From the NCBI GenBank assembly GCA_029565415.1, contig JAKQOH010000032.1, positions 1-64,000 of the forward strand: a DNA stretch of 64,000 nucleotides, read 5' to 3'. Below the pieces are notes generated by a model. The model had not been told where the DNA came from. It searched no databases and saw nothing but the letters and a program-made list of their open reading frames with translations. Below, piece after piece: positions 24,933 to 33,849 of this stretch. Source of the stretch: Candidatus Rifleibacteriota bacterium. Its GTDB lineage: Bacteria > Riflebacteria > Ozemobacteria > Ozemobacterales > Ozemobacteraceae. Within the stretch, counting starts at the first letter, position 1. Every line of letters begins with the position of its first letter. Both the position numbers and the translations under genes were made by a program.

Positions 24933-25597
24933 TTCGCGGGGCCGGTGAGTCCGAGTTTTTTACGACAATCCTCGCAGAAGAGGCGCGAGGCAATATATTC
25001 GGCGTTTTCGATCACGCGCTTCGGATCGGGGCCGTCATCACCCATCCCTCGGGGGCCGGCATCGAACGAGGTGATCGGATGTGCGACGAACAGCAGCCTG
25101 AGACGGTCTTTCTCGTCCGCGGTCGAAACGGTCCAGGTGAAGGATTTCCCGCACTCCCCGCATTCGGTCGTCAGTTCGATTCCGGGGGTTTTCCCGGCAC
25201 CGCACTTGGAGCAGAGGGGCGAAGCATCGAGATGCACATTCACGGGAAGGTCGGCCAGCGACCGTTTCAGATACGGCACTTCCCGGGAAAGCTCGCCAAG
25301 GCCCCGGTAGGACAACTCGGTGGTGCCGCTGCATGCCTCGCAGACATACGAAACCGATTCGGGCGGCATCGTCATGTCGTAGCACATCGCACTGTGGAAG
25401 GGTACCTTTTCGGGCTCGCGGCGCAACGCCCGCAGGGAGTCGATCAGCGCCTGCCGCTTCGCGTCGTCGGGTTTCGCTTCGGGGGTGGGGGACTCGGCCG
25501 GATTCTTCGCCGGTTGCCCGGCGGCTTCCTGGGCCATGGCCCCCGTGGGCAACACCCCGAGCAGCATCGCCGCCAGCACGTTCTTCAACCTGTCCAT
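24929..25597 (-). CDS. Secreted protein with several CxxC (zinc-ribbon-like) pairs
   Basis: 222 residues with a signal peptide (KNVLAAMLLGVLPTGAMAQ). After a Pro/Ala/Glu linker come CEAC, CSKC, CGEC and CEDC pairs, spaced like two treble-clef or rubredoxin-type sites. These could bind zinc or iron, or be the target of the radical SAM enzyme translated from the overlapping downstream gene. GGAGG lies just upstream of ATG 25597. I do not recognise a named family. Confidence 0.75.
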   Translation of the reverse strand: MDRLKNVLAAMLLGVLPTGAMAQEAAGQPAKNPAESPTPEAKPDDAKRQALIDSLRALRREPEKVPFHSAMCYDMTMPPESVSYVCEACSGTTELSYRGLGELSREVPYLKRSLADLPVNVHLDASPLCSKCGAGKTPGIELTTECGECGKSFTWTVSTADEKDRLRLLFVAHPITSFDAGPRGMGDDGPDPKRVIENAEYIASRLFCEDCRKKLGLTGPAK

Positions 25598-25713
25598 CTT
25601 GCCGCCTCCTTCAACCGCATTCCGGCTCCATGATACCTCAAGACCGATGATGTTCGCCGTTCCTCATGAAAAGGCAACCGATACCTCCTCGAGCTGTGGA
25701 GGGAAGGATTTCG

Positions 25714-25722
25714 TGGTATAAT
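25714..25722 (+). promoter_or_regulatory. Extended -10 element (TGG-TATAAT)
   Basis: A consensus TATAAT at 25717-25722 preceded by TGG; no convincing -35. It lies 26 bases before ATG 25748 and 50 before ATG 25772 of the YccF-like gene. Confidence 0.55.
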
Positions 25723-25771
25723 GCAATACTGTGATCTATAGTATCAGATGAACGAATGCGGGGGGGCGACG

Positions 25772-26173
25772 ATGGATTCGTGTCTGTTTCTCGTGTTGAG
25801 GCTGGTCTGGTTCGTGTTCATCGGGCTTCCGGTCGGGTGGATGTGTCTCAACGTGGGGTGGTTTTTCATGGTGACGATCCTTGGCATTCCGCTGGGGCTC
25901 TGGATCTTCAACCGCATTCCCATGATCATGACCCTCCAGCCCGACATCGAGGACCGGTACCGACTCGAGTTGGCAGAGAACGAAGTATTTCACGGAACGG
26001 TCGTTCAGCGTTCGCTTCTCCTGCGGATATTGTGGCTGATTCTCGTGGGATGGTGGTTCTCCCTGATCTGGATGAACGTCGCCTACCTGCTGTCGGCCAC
26101 GATCGTCGGCATCCCGCTCGGCTTCTGGATGTTCAACCGCCTCCCGTTGGTCATCTTCCTCACGCGCACCTGA
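25772..26173 (+). CDS. YccF-like inner membrane protein
   Basis: 133 residues with an internal duplication: each half has a hydrophobic pair of helices and ends in GIPLGLWIFNRIP or GIPLGFWMFNRLP. This doubled pattern is typical of the YccF domain family, whose function is unknown. ATG 25772 follows a run of seven G at a suitable distance; ATG 25748 has no ribosome site. Monocistronic by position. Confidence 0.75.
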   Translation: MDSCLFLVLRLVWFVFIGLPVGWMCLNVGWFFMVTILGIPLGLWIFNRIPMIMTLQPDIEDRYRLELAENEVFHGTVVQRSLLLRILWLILVGWWFSLIWMNVAYLLSATIVGIPLGFWMFNRLPLVIFLTRT

Positions 26174-26218
26174 ACGCAGGAACAGAGGCTTGATTTCATG
26201 ACTGCGGCCATGTAGGCT

Positions 26219-26332
26219 GGAAGGGTGGGGCACAGACACACCAGACAGCCGCCCTTCCCGAGAGTCGATCAACCAACCGCACCTGCCACGCCGCGGCATG
26301 ACGCACGCCGCGTTCGACCTGTTCCGTACGGA
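26219..26332 (+). other. Structured leader region upstream of the aldehyde oxidoreductase gene
   Basis: The 191-base gap before the aor gene contains three potential hairpins: a 10-bp stem (26219-26228 with 26249-26258, one G-T pair), a 6-bp GC stem (26292-26297 with 26307-26312) and a 10-base palindrome (26323-26332). I see no match to the known molybdenum/tungsten cofactor riboswitch from memory. It could be a leader RNA or part of a terminator. Confidence 0.35.
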
Positions 26333-26364
26333 CCTCTGAGACGAATTTTTTCAGGAGGATCATC

Positions 26365-28167
26365 ATGGCATACGCGGGAACATACCTTCGGGTCAATCTC
26401 TCGAACGGCACGATCGCGACCGCACCTCTCGATCCCGACCTCGCGCGGCGGTTCCTCGGCGGGCGGGGGCTCGCCACGAAACTGTTCTGTGACGAGGTCG
26501 ATCCGGGCATCGATCCCTTTTCCCCTGACAACAAGCTGATCTTTGCCACCGGCCCGCTGTCGGGCACGACCGCGCCGACCGGCGGCCGGTATATGGTGGT
26601 CACGAAGAGCCCGCTGACCGGCACGATCGCTTCGAGCAACTCTGGCGGTTTTTTCGGCGCCCACCTGAAGTTTGCGGGCTACGATCTGATCGTTTTCGAA
26701 GGGCGGGCCGCAACACCGGTCTATCTCTCGATTCTCGACTCCGGTGTCACTCTCAAAGACGCGACGCCGCTCTGGGGGAAGACCGTTTCGGAAACGACCG
26801 ACGCGCTTGTCGCGGAATCCGGCGTCTCCGATGCGCGCGTGGCCTGTATCGGGCCGGCCGGCGAGAATCTTTGCCTGATGGGAGCCATCATCAACGACAA
26901 AGGGCGTGCAGCAGGCCGTTCCGGTGTCGGAGCCGTGATGGGCAGCAAGAATCTCAAGGCGATCGTGGTCGGCACCGCCAAGAAGCGCCCGGCACCGGCC
27001 GACGAGGCGGCATTCAAGGCCGCGGTCCAGGAAAGCATGAAACGGATCAAGGCCGACCCGGTGACGAGCCAGGGGCTTCCGGCGTTCGGGACGAAAGTGC
27101 TCGACAACATCATCAATTCGAGCGGCATGTATCCCTGCAACAACTTCCAGACGAGCAGCTTTCCGGATGTTGAAGAGGTCTGCGGCGAGGCGCTCGTCGA
27201 AAAAGGCTACCTGAAGCGCAAGAAAGGCTGCTTCGGCTGTCCCATCGCGTGCGGCCGGGATGTGACGCTTCCCAACGGCATGAAAGGCGAGGGGCCGGAA
27301 TACGAATCCGGATGGAGTTTCGGCGCCCTGTGCGGTGTGAACGACCTCATCGCGATCACGGAAGCGAACTTCCTGTGCAACGAGATGGGCCTCGACACCA
27401 TCTCGATGGGTGTCACCCTGGCCGCCGCGATGGAGCTGCGCGAAAAGGGCCTCATCGGGAAAGACGAACTTGGCAAGGGGCCTGATCTGAAATTCGGCAG
27501 CTCCGAAGCCATTCTTTTCTACACCCGCGCCACGGCCTTCAAACAAGGCTTCGGAGCCAAGCTCGCCCAAGGCTCCTGGCGGCTCGCGAACGGGTATGGC
27601 CACCCAGAACTCTCGATGTCGGTGAAAAAGCAGGAGCTTCCGGCCTACGATCCGCGCGGCGTGCAGGGCCAGGGGCTCGCCTTCGCGACCTCGAACCGCG
27701 GCGGCTGCCATGTGCGGGCATACCTGATCGCCCTCGAAGTATTGTCCCACCCGCAGCCAGCGGACCCGCAGGAGATCCTGAGCAAGCCCACATGGGTCAA
27801 GGCGTTCCAGGATCTGACCGCCGTCATCGACTCGGCCGGCATGTGCCTCTTCACCTCGTTTGCCCTCGGAATGCCCGAATACACGGCGCTGATCAATGCC
27901 GCGACGGGATGGCACAGCACGCCCGAACAGATGATGGCCATCGGCGAGCGTATCTGGAATCTGGAACGCCAGTTCAATCTCCGTGCCGGCCTGACAGCCG
28001 CCGACGACACCCTTCCGCCGCGCCTGCTCGAGGTGCCGATCGCCGAAGGGCCGAACAAGGGGCGGGTCGTCCGCCTGTCGGAACTTCTGCCGGCGTATTA
28101 CCGCGTCCGGGGCTGGGGGAACGACGGGGTTCCGACCCCGGAAAAGCTTACGGAACTCGGCCTGTAA
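26365..28167 (+). CDS. aor: Aldehyde:ferredoxin oxidoreductase (tungsten-type)
   Basis: 600 residues, the usual size for the family. It oxidises aldehydes to carboxylic acids with ferredoxin, using a tungsto-bispterin cofactor and one [4Fe-4S] cluster. Cluster ligands are visible: Cys ~289, ~292 and ~296 in CFGCPIACGR and Cys ~494 in DSAGMCLF, almost the same positions as in the Pyrococcus furiosus enzyme. AGGAGG stands before ATG 26365. The two genes downstream encode a MoaD-like sulfur carrier and its activating enzyme, as in known aor operons. No ferredoxin-like or flavin subunit gene is present here. Confidence 0.94.
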   Translation: MAYAGTYLRVNLSNGTIATAPLDPDLARRFLGGRGLATKLFCDEVDPGIDPFSPDNKLIFATGPLSGTTAPTGGRYMVVTKSPLTGTIASSNSGGFFGAHLKFAGYDLIVFEGRAATPVYLSILDSGVTLKDATPLWGKTVSETTDALVAESGVSDARVACIGPAGENLCLMGAIINDKGRAAGRSGVGAVMGSKNLKAIVVGTAKKRPAPADEAAFKAAVQESMKRIKADPVTSQGLPAFGTKVLDNIINSSGMYPCNNFQTSSFPDVEEVCGEALVEKGYLKRKKGCFGCPIACGRDVTLPNGMKGEGPEYESGWSFGALCGVNDLIAITEANFLCNEMGLDTISMGVTLAAAMELREKGLIGKDELGKGPDLKFGSSEAILFYTRATAFKQGFGAKLAQGSWRLANGYGHPELSMSVKKQELPAYDPRGVQGQGLAFATSNRGGCHVRAYLIALEVLSHPQPADPQEILSKPTWVKAFQDLTAVIDSAGMCLFTSFALGMPEYTALINAATGWHSTPEQMMAIGERIWNLERQFNLRAGLTAADDTLPPRLLEVPIAEGPNKGRVVRLSELLPAYYRVRGWGNDGVPTPEKLTELGL

Positions 28168-28182
28168 CGATCATTCACGTCC

Positions 28183-28464
28183 ATGATCATTCGTGTCCGG
28201 CTGTTTTCCCTGCTGCGGTCGAACTACGGCCGGTCCGTCGTCGATGTGGAGACGGACCGGCCGCTTTCCCTTCGTGAGCTCATCAGCGAGGTCACGGCGC
28301 GTACCGGCCCCGGTCTCACCGACGCTCTCATCGAGGGGGAGAAGATCCGCAAGGGAACGATCCTTCTCGTCGACGGGCGCAATGTGCTTCATGGCGATGG
28401 ACTTGCCACGATGGTCGACGGGGCGAAGGATATCTGTTTTTTTCCCCCGTCCGGAGGCGGCTGA
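28183..28464 (+). CDS. MoaD/ThiS-like sulfur carrier protein
   Basis: 93 residues with a ubiquitin-like beta-grasp pattern and the diagnostic C-terminal Gly-Gly (FFPPSGGG), the site that is adenylated and thiocarboxylated to supply sulfur for the pterin dithiolene. It is 15 bases after aor and overlaps the thiF-like gene by one base (TGATG), so the three are one operon. The role is probably tungstopterin assembly for the aldehyde oxidoreductase. Confidence 0.88.
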   Translation: MIIRVRLFSLLRSNYGRSVVDVETDRPLSLRELISEVTARTGPGLTDALIEGEKIRKGTILLVDGRNVLHGDGLATMVDGAKDICFFPPSGGG

Positions 28465-29153
28465 TGGATCGGTATGATCGGCATCGTCCGTTGTTCGGGG
28501 AAGCGGCGTTCGCACGTCTCCGCCGGAGCCGTATTCTCGTCGCCGGCGCGGGGGGGCTCGGCTCGACCGTGCTCCAATTGCTTGCCCGGGGAGGATTCGG
28601 AGAAATATATATCTATGACGATGCCGTCGTGGATCCACCCGATCTGAATCGGCAGCTCCTCTATGGCACCCGGCATCTCGGCAGAGGAAAAGCCGAGGCT
28701 GCCCGGGAGGTGCTTGGCGAGATCAATCCGGACGTATTCATCCACGGGGTTCCCGAACGGATAACGGCGTCAACCGTCCTGCCGGAGGTCGATCTCGTCG
28801 TCGATGCCCTCGACACGTTCGAGGCGCGTTTCGTTCTCGACGATCTCTGTCACGAGCGCAAGATCCCCTGGATCCATGGCGGCGTATCGGATTTCTTCGG
28901 CCAGGTGACGACGTTCGTTCCGGGCGTCACACAGCGATTCCGCGAACTCTTCGGCAGTGTGGCCCAGACCGATGTTCCCGGGACTTCCCGCACCATCTAT
29001 CCGCCCGTCGTGACCGCCGTCGCCTCGGTCATCGCATCCGAGGCGTTCAAACTGGCAAGCGGTGCAGACGGCGAGCTTCTCATCGGGAAGCTGCTGACAA
29101 TCGATCTGCGTCTGAACTCGATCGATTGGATCGAACTGGCTCCGGCGCGCTGA
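28464..29153 (+). CDS. ThiF/MoeB-family adenylyltransferase (E1-like)
   Basis: 229 residues. The nucleotide-binding loop GAGGLGS (~29-35), the DLNRQLLYG segment and DALDTFEARF identify the E1-like fold. It should adenylate the Gly-Gly end of the neighbouring MoaD-like protein. It lacks the zinc CxxC pairs of MoeB: the region that should hold the first reads VTQRFRELF. A catalytic Cys is also not evident. This reduced form seems normal for aor-linked family members but is unverified. It ends tail-to-tail with a histidine kinase gene with no bases between the stops. Confidence 0.87.
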   Translation: MDRYDRHRPLFGEAAFARLRRSRILVAGAGGLGSTVLQLLARGGFGEIYIYDDAVVDPPDLNRQLLYGTRHLGRGKAEAAREVLGEINPDVFIHGVPERITASTVLPEVDLVVDALDTFEARFVLDDLCHERKIPWIHGGVSDFFGQVTTFVPGVTQRFRELFGSVAQTDVPGTSRTIYPPVVTAVASVIASEAFKLASGADGELLIGKLLTIDLRLNSIDWIELAPAR

Positions 29154-31166
29154 TCAGCGCAGATGGTCGAGGACGCGGCGCACGGCGACGGCGAGATCGC
29201 GGCGGGTGAAGGGTTTGCCGAGAAAGTCGCGGAAACCGCATTCCGCAGCTTGTTTCGCGACCTGGGAGGTCGCCGTCCCCGAGCAGAGGATCATCGGCGT
29301 GGGAATATTCAGGCGGCGCATCTCGACGGCGAGATCGAAGCCGGTCATGCGGGGCATCGCGAGATCCGTGATGATGAGATCGATGCTGCCGGGATGGTCG
29401 CGGATCACCTGGAGGGCGTCTTCGGCGCTTCCTGAGGTTTCGACGGTGTATCCAAGCTGCGGGAGGATCTCCCGGACGAGGGCGGTCAGGCCCGGTTCGT
29501 CATCGATGAACAGGATGCGCTCGGTGCCGGTGGGCAGTTTCTCTTCGACGTTGGCACCGGATTTTTCGGCCGGCATATCCATTTGGGGGAGATACACGTC
29601 GAAGATCGAGCCTTTTCCGATCTCGGACGAGACATCGATGGCCCCATTGTGGCTGCGCACGATGCCATGGGAAACGGAAAGGCCAAGCCCGGTACCTTCG
29701 CCCTCGGCTTTCGTCGTGAAGTAGGGGTCGAAGATCTTTGCCAGCACCTCGGGGGACATGCCGCAGCCGGTGTCCCGGATCGTGAGTTTCACGTAATCGC
29801 CCGGGGCGAGACCCGGAATCGATTTTGCGACGAGAGGCGTCAGCGTTTCGCGGGTCAGCGTGATCTCGAGGAGGCCGCCCTTGTCGCGCATTGCATGGAA
29901 TGCGTTGGTGCAAAGGTTCATGACGACCTGGTGGATCTGTGTCGGATCGGCAAGCGCGACGCAGTCGCGGTTGATCTTCTGACGGATCTCGATCGTCGCG
30001 GGCAGGGTGGAGCGAAGGAGCGAGACCACCTCTTCGATCACGAGGTGCACGGCAAGGTGGACGCGCTCCTGCTCGGACTGTCGGCTGAACGCCAGGATCT
30101 TCGCCACAAGATGTTTCGCCCGGAGGGCGGCCGGCATGATTTTCGCGATGTGTTTCGCGGCATCTCCCGTGGGATCGACGGCGTGCTGCGCCAGTTCGGC
30201 GAAGCCCATCACCGCGGCCAGAATGTTGTTGAAGTCGTGGGCGATTCCGCCCGCGAGGGTCGCGATCGCCTCCATCTTCTGGGCCTGCCGGAGTTTCGCT
30301 TCCATGCGGACCTGCTCCGAGGCATCCTCGAAGGTGATGATCTGATCGCCGTTCGCAAGGAACGAGGGATGGTATCTGACCTGTTTCAGCGCGCCATCGC
30401 GGCACCGGATGCGCACCATCCAACTGTCGGGCAGGCGGTCGCGGTCGGCTTCACCAGCCTGGCGCCACCGCTCAGCGATCTCCTCGCGCTCCCGGGAATC
30501 GACCAGCGCCTTCTCACGCCACGCCTGGATCGTCGGCATGTCCGCCGCCTCATACCCGAACAACTGGACGAACCGGGGATTGATATACCGGAACATCCCT
30601 TCGCGATCGACCAGAACCACCCCGAGGGGAAGCTCGTCGACAAGGTGCTGGAAGCGCTTCCGTTCCTCGATGAGTGCCTGTGAGGCCTGTTCGGCCTCGA
30701 GCATCTTCTGCTCGAGTTTATGGACGAGCCGCTCATTGTACAACCGAAGAATATCCTCGTCTGCGGCCGGAGCATTCTGCTCACTTCCCTTCGCGGACTG
30801 CTTTCCCGAGGTGAAGGCTGCGATCGCGGCAATGATCTCGTCGGGTTCGCAGGGCTTGCGGATGAAACGGTCCGCTCCGATCTGGAGAGCGAGTTTTTCG
30901 TCCTGGGCGCTGGTATATGTCGCCGTATAGAATATGAACGGGATGCCGCTCAGAGCCGCGTCGGCCTTGACCTTGCGACAGAACTGGAAGCCGTCCATCA
31001 CGGGCATCAGGATGTCACTGATGATGAGATCGAACCGTGCCTCCTTCAGCTTCTCGAGGGCGCGAACCCCGTTCGAAACACTCTCGACGGTGTAGCCATT
31101 GCCCCGGAGCAGCACCTCGAGCATGTACCGTCCATCTTCCCGGTCATCCAGGACGAGAATATTCAT
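29154..31166 (-). CDS. Hybrid sensor histidine kinase (REC-PAS-HisKA-HATPase-REC)
   Basis: 670 residues, soluble. An N-terminal receiver (1-~120, phospho-Asp in ISDILMPVMDG) is followed by a coiled coil (~140-175), a PAS domain (~175-290), the HisKA H-box GGIAHDFNNILAAVMG, and an HATPase with DTGCGMSP and GTGLGLS. A C-terminal receiver (~550-670) contains ITDLAMPRMTG. The H-box family is the one common in soluble hybrid kinases. GAGGAG precedes ATG 31166. It is 12 bases downstream of a single-receiver gene and of a second kinase; the three appear to form a phosphorelay operon. Confidence 0.92.
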   Translation of the reverse strand: MNILVLDDREDGRYMLEVLLRGNGYTVESVSNGVRALEKLKEARFDLIISDILMPVMDGFQFCRKVKADAALSGIPFIFYTATYTSAQDEKLALQIGADRFIRKPCEPDEIIAAIAAFTSGKQSAKGSEQNAPAADEDILRLYNERLVHKLEQKMLEAEQASQALIEERKRFQHLVDELPLGVVLVDREGMFRYINPRFVQLFGYEAADMPTIQAWREKALVDSREREEIAERWRQAGEADRDRLPDSWMVRIRCRDGALKQVRYHPSFLANGDQIITFEDASEQVRMEAKLRQAQKMEAIATLAGGIAHDFNNILAAVMGFAELAQHAVDPTGDAAKHIAKIMPAALRAKHLVAKILAFSRQSEQERVHLAVHLVIEEVVSLLRSTLPATIEIRQKINRDCVALADPTQIHQVVMNLCTNAFHAMRDKGGLLEITLTRETLTPLVAKSIPGLAPGDYVKLTIRDTGCGMSPEVLAKIFDPYFTTKAEGEGTGLGLSVSHGIVRSHNGAIDVSSEIGKGSIFDVYLPQMDMPAEKSGANVEEKLPTGTERILFIDDEPGLTALVREILPQLGYTVETSGSAEDALQVIRDHPGSIDLIITDLAMPRMTGFDLAVEMRRLNIPTPMILCSGTATSQVAKQAAECGFRDFLGKPFTRRDLAVAVRRVLDHLR

Positions 31167-31178
31167 GGGTTACTCCTC

Positions 31179-31556
31179 TCATTGGCGGCCGCCGGGCAGG
31201 AACGCGGCAATCTCGCTCACGAACGTGGCCGGATCGATCGGTTTTTCGATGTATCCGGTGGCCCCGGCGGCCAGAATCCTCTCTCGGTCGCCGACCATCG
31301 CACACGAGGTCACGGCGATGATCGGCACGTTTTTCACGCTCGGCAGGCGTTTCAGTTCCGCTGCCACGGCATATCCATCCATCTCGGGCAATTGTATATC
31401 CAATAGTATTGCATCCGGAACGAGTTCGGCGGCTTTTCGAAGTCCTTCGCGGCCGTCGATGGCCTCGTGGATCACAAAACCGTGCTTTTCGAGCAGGAAC
31501 CGCATCATGTACATGTTCTGTTCGTTGTCTTCGATGATCAGCAGCGTTGCGGACAT
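31179..31556 (-). CDS. Single-domain response regulator (DivK/CheY-like receiver)
   Basis: 125 residues, only a receiver domain. Acidic pocket IEDNEQN at the N-terminus, phospho-Asp in LLDIQLPEMDG (~54), a Ser/Thr switch (AVTSCAM) and Lys in IEKPID (~105). With no output domain it probably passes phosphate between the two kinases encoded on either side, or acts by protein contact. AAGGAGG precedes ATG 31556. It overlaps the upstream kinase gene by 19 bases. Confidence 0.92.
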   Translation of the reverse strand: MSATLLIIEDNEQNMYMMRFLLEKHGFVIHEAIDGREGLRKAAELVPDAILLDIQLPEMDGYAVAAELKRLPSVKNVPIIAVTSCAMVGDRERILAAGATGYIEKPIDPATFVSEIAAFLPGGRQ

Positions 31557-33766
31557 GATTCCTCCTTGGGTTCCCGGGGAAGGGTGACCGTGAAGGCGCT
31601 GCCCTTTCCGTGCTCGCTCGCGACGGCGATCGTTCCGCCCATGATGTCGAGAAGACGTTTGGTGATCGAGAGACCGAGGCCGGTTCCCTCGTATTTGCGT
31701 GTCGTGCCCATATCCGACTGGAAAAACGGCTGGAAGATTTTCTTCAGCTCATCGGTCCGGATCCCGATCCCCGTGTCGGTGACGGTGACGCGCAGCCGCT
31801 CGCCGGCTTCCGGTGCGCACTCGACCAGCACCTGGCCGTGATCCGAGTATTTCACGGCATTGTTCACGAGATTGAGCAGGATCTGCTCGAACCGGAACGG
31901 ATCGGTGTACAGGTCGATCCCGTCTGCGGCAAGGCGCGTCTGCAACGCGATGCCTTTGCGTTCGGCCTCGGGCAGAACCATCCGGACGATTTTCTCGACC
32001 GACTCTTTCGGAGACACATGCGACCTGGCCAGTTTCAACTGGCCCGCCTCGATTTTCGACAGGTCGAGCACGTCGTTGATCAGCGCCAGAAGATGCCGGG
32101 AACTGGTCTGCACCATTTTCAGTTGTTTCCGTTGCTCGGTGGTCAGCGGGCCGGCCAGTTCCTGGAGGATGATGCCGGTGAAGCCGATGATCGAATTGAG
32201 GGGCGTGCGGAGCTCGTGGGACATCGTCGCCAGGAAGGCGGATTTGATGCGATCGGCCTCCTGTGCCCGCCCCAGAGCCTCCCGGAGTTCGGTGGTACGC
32301 TGCTCTACGCGCTGCTCGAGGTGTTCGGTGTGCCTTTTCACCTCGCCGTACAGCCGTGCGTTCTCGATACTGAGCGCCAGCGGGCCACATATATCACGCA
32401 CGATCGTTCGCACGATGGGCTCGAGACGGGTCATCGACCGGGAGAAGAGACAGAGCACGCCGACCGTGTCGTTCCCGGCCCTGAGGGGGAATCCGGCGAA
32501 CAGCGTGATTCCGCCGTTCCGGAATGCCTCCCGTGAGACGAGCGGATGATCCGATGCATGGTGTTCCACGATGTAGGGCTCGGTTCCCTCGGCCGCGATG
32601 CCGATGAGTCCTTCCCCGAGCCGGAGAGGATTGCCGCTCAGGGACTCGGCAAGACCCGGCGGAGGATTGACGCAGGCACGGACCTCGAGGATGGCATGCT
32701 CGCGGTTCATCAGACACAAAACACCGGCATCCATGGTAGAAAGCCCGAGAACCCCCTTGATGGCGGTGTCGATGATCGCGTCGAGATCGAGCTGGGTGGT
32801 CGTCGAGCGCAGCAGCCGGTCGATCGCGACAAGGTGGTCATTCGACTGCTTCAGCTCGGCGGTGCGGAGGCGAACCTGGCGACGCAGATACATGCTTCCA
32901 AGCATGCTCAGAAGGAGCCCGGCAACGGCGATACCGACGGCAGGAGCCACCCAGCGCGGCATGCGGATGGGCGTTTCCTCGTTCGCCCACCGTCTCATCG
33001 AACGGTGATAGATCGAGCCGGGATCTGCCTTGAGGGACTTCAGGTGGGCATCGATCGCAGAGAGCAGGTCGCGGTTTCGGCCGGCCTGCGCGGCGAAGAA
33101 CAGCGCCGAGGGCTGGAACAGCACCGCCGTGTCTTCGAGGCCGTAGGAGCGAAAGTGTGTTTTGCCATACAGGCTGTTGGAGATCGCCGCATCCGTCTCA
33201 CCACGGGCAACGGCCTCGAACACCTTCTCGTAATTGGGCATGGGAACGATCGTCGGCTTCAGATCGAAGCCGATCGCGAGCTGTTCGAACGCCTGCTGCT
33301 GGATCGAGTCCTCGAGCACCGAGAGACGACGCGATTTGAGATCGAGGATCGATTTGATGCCGGCGCCCGGCCGGGCATAGACCTGGCCCCACGACGACAT
33401 GACCGGCTCGCGATGAAACATATACAATTTCTCGCGGTCGGGACTGATCGCGACATCCGGCATCAGGTCGATCTCACCGCTGGCAAGACGCCGGAGCCCC
33501 TCGACCCAACTGCCCGGAACGAACTCGAGGCTCAAGGACTCACGCCTGGCTATCTCCTGGATCAGATCGACGAAAATGCCCGCCGGCGCCCCCGCTTCGG
33601 TGGAAAACACCTTCGGTTCGTTCTGATAGATGCCTATCCGCACGAGCCGCGGCTCGGCGCAAAGCCGGGATGCGACAGGCAACAACATCAGGGCGATCGA
33701 CGAAAGCAACAGCGCTTTCGAATATCGCATTATATACATCAATAAATATGTAATAATAGCGGACAT
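31538..33766 (-). CDS. Membrane histidine kinase with periplasmic solute-binding sensor and GAF
   Basis: 742 residues. Signal/anchor (~14-37), a bacterial extracellular solute-binding (SBP_bac_3) domain (~40-260) that would bind an amino acid-like ligand, a transmembrane helix (~272-290), a coiled coil, a GAF domain (~325-470), HisKA (SHELRTPLNSIIGF) and HATPase (DTGIGI, GTGLGLS). No receiver is attached; the next gene supplies one. ATG 33766 with AGAGG upstream fits the strong promoter at 33799-33827. The first 15 codons are AT-rich. Confidence 0.92.
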   Translation of the reverse strand: MSAIITYLLMYIMRYSKALLLSSIALMLLPVASRLCAEPRLVRIGIYQNEPKVFSTEAGAPAGIFVDLIQEIARRESLSLEFVPGSWVEGLRRLASGEIDLMPDVAISPDREKLYMFHREPVMSSWGQVYARPGAGIKSILDLKSRRLSVLEDSIQQQAFEQLAIGFDLKPTIVPMPNYEKVFEAVARGETDAAISNSLYGKTHFRSYGLEDTAVLFQPSALFFAAQAGRNRDLLSAIDAHLKSLKADPGSIYHRSMRRWANEETPIRMPRWVAPAVGIAVAGLLLSMLGSMYLRRQVRLRTAELKQSNDHLVAIDRLLRSTTTQLDLDAIIDTAIKGVLGLSTMDAGVLCLMNREHAILEVRACVNPPPGLAESLSGNPLRLGEGLIGIAAEGTEPYIVEHHASDHPLVSREAFRNGGITLFAGFPLRAGNDTVGVLCLFSRSMTRLEPIVRTIVRDICGPLALSIENARLYGEVKRHTEHLEQRVEQRTTELREALGRAQEADRIKSAFLATMSHELRTPLNSIIGFTGIILQELAGPLTTEQRKQLKMVQTSSRHLLALINDVLDLSKIEAGQLKLARSHVSPKESVEKIVRMVLPEAERKGIALQTRLAADGIDLYTDPFRFEQILLNLVNNAVKYSDHGQVLVECAPEAGERLRVTVTDTGIGIRTDELKKIFQPFFQSDMGTTRKYEGTGLGLSITKRLLDIMGGTIAVASEHGKGSAFTVTLPREPKEESCPQRC

Positions 33767-33798
33767 GGATCCTCTCGGGATACTGCTCTATTTTTTCC

Positions 33799-33827
33799 AA
33801 TATACTCTCGGGGAGGCGAACTGTCAA
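33799..33827 (-). promoter_or_regulatory. Strong predicted promoter of the histidine kinase operon
   Basis: Minus strand: a perfect TTGACA (33827-33822), a 17-base spacer and TATATT (33804-33799). The leader to ATG 33766 is about 26 bases. It would drive the two kinases and the receiver. Confidence 0.8.
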
Positions 33828-33849
33828 CGCGCCCGTCCGGGCCGTATAC

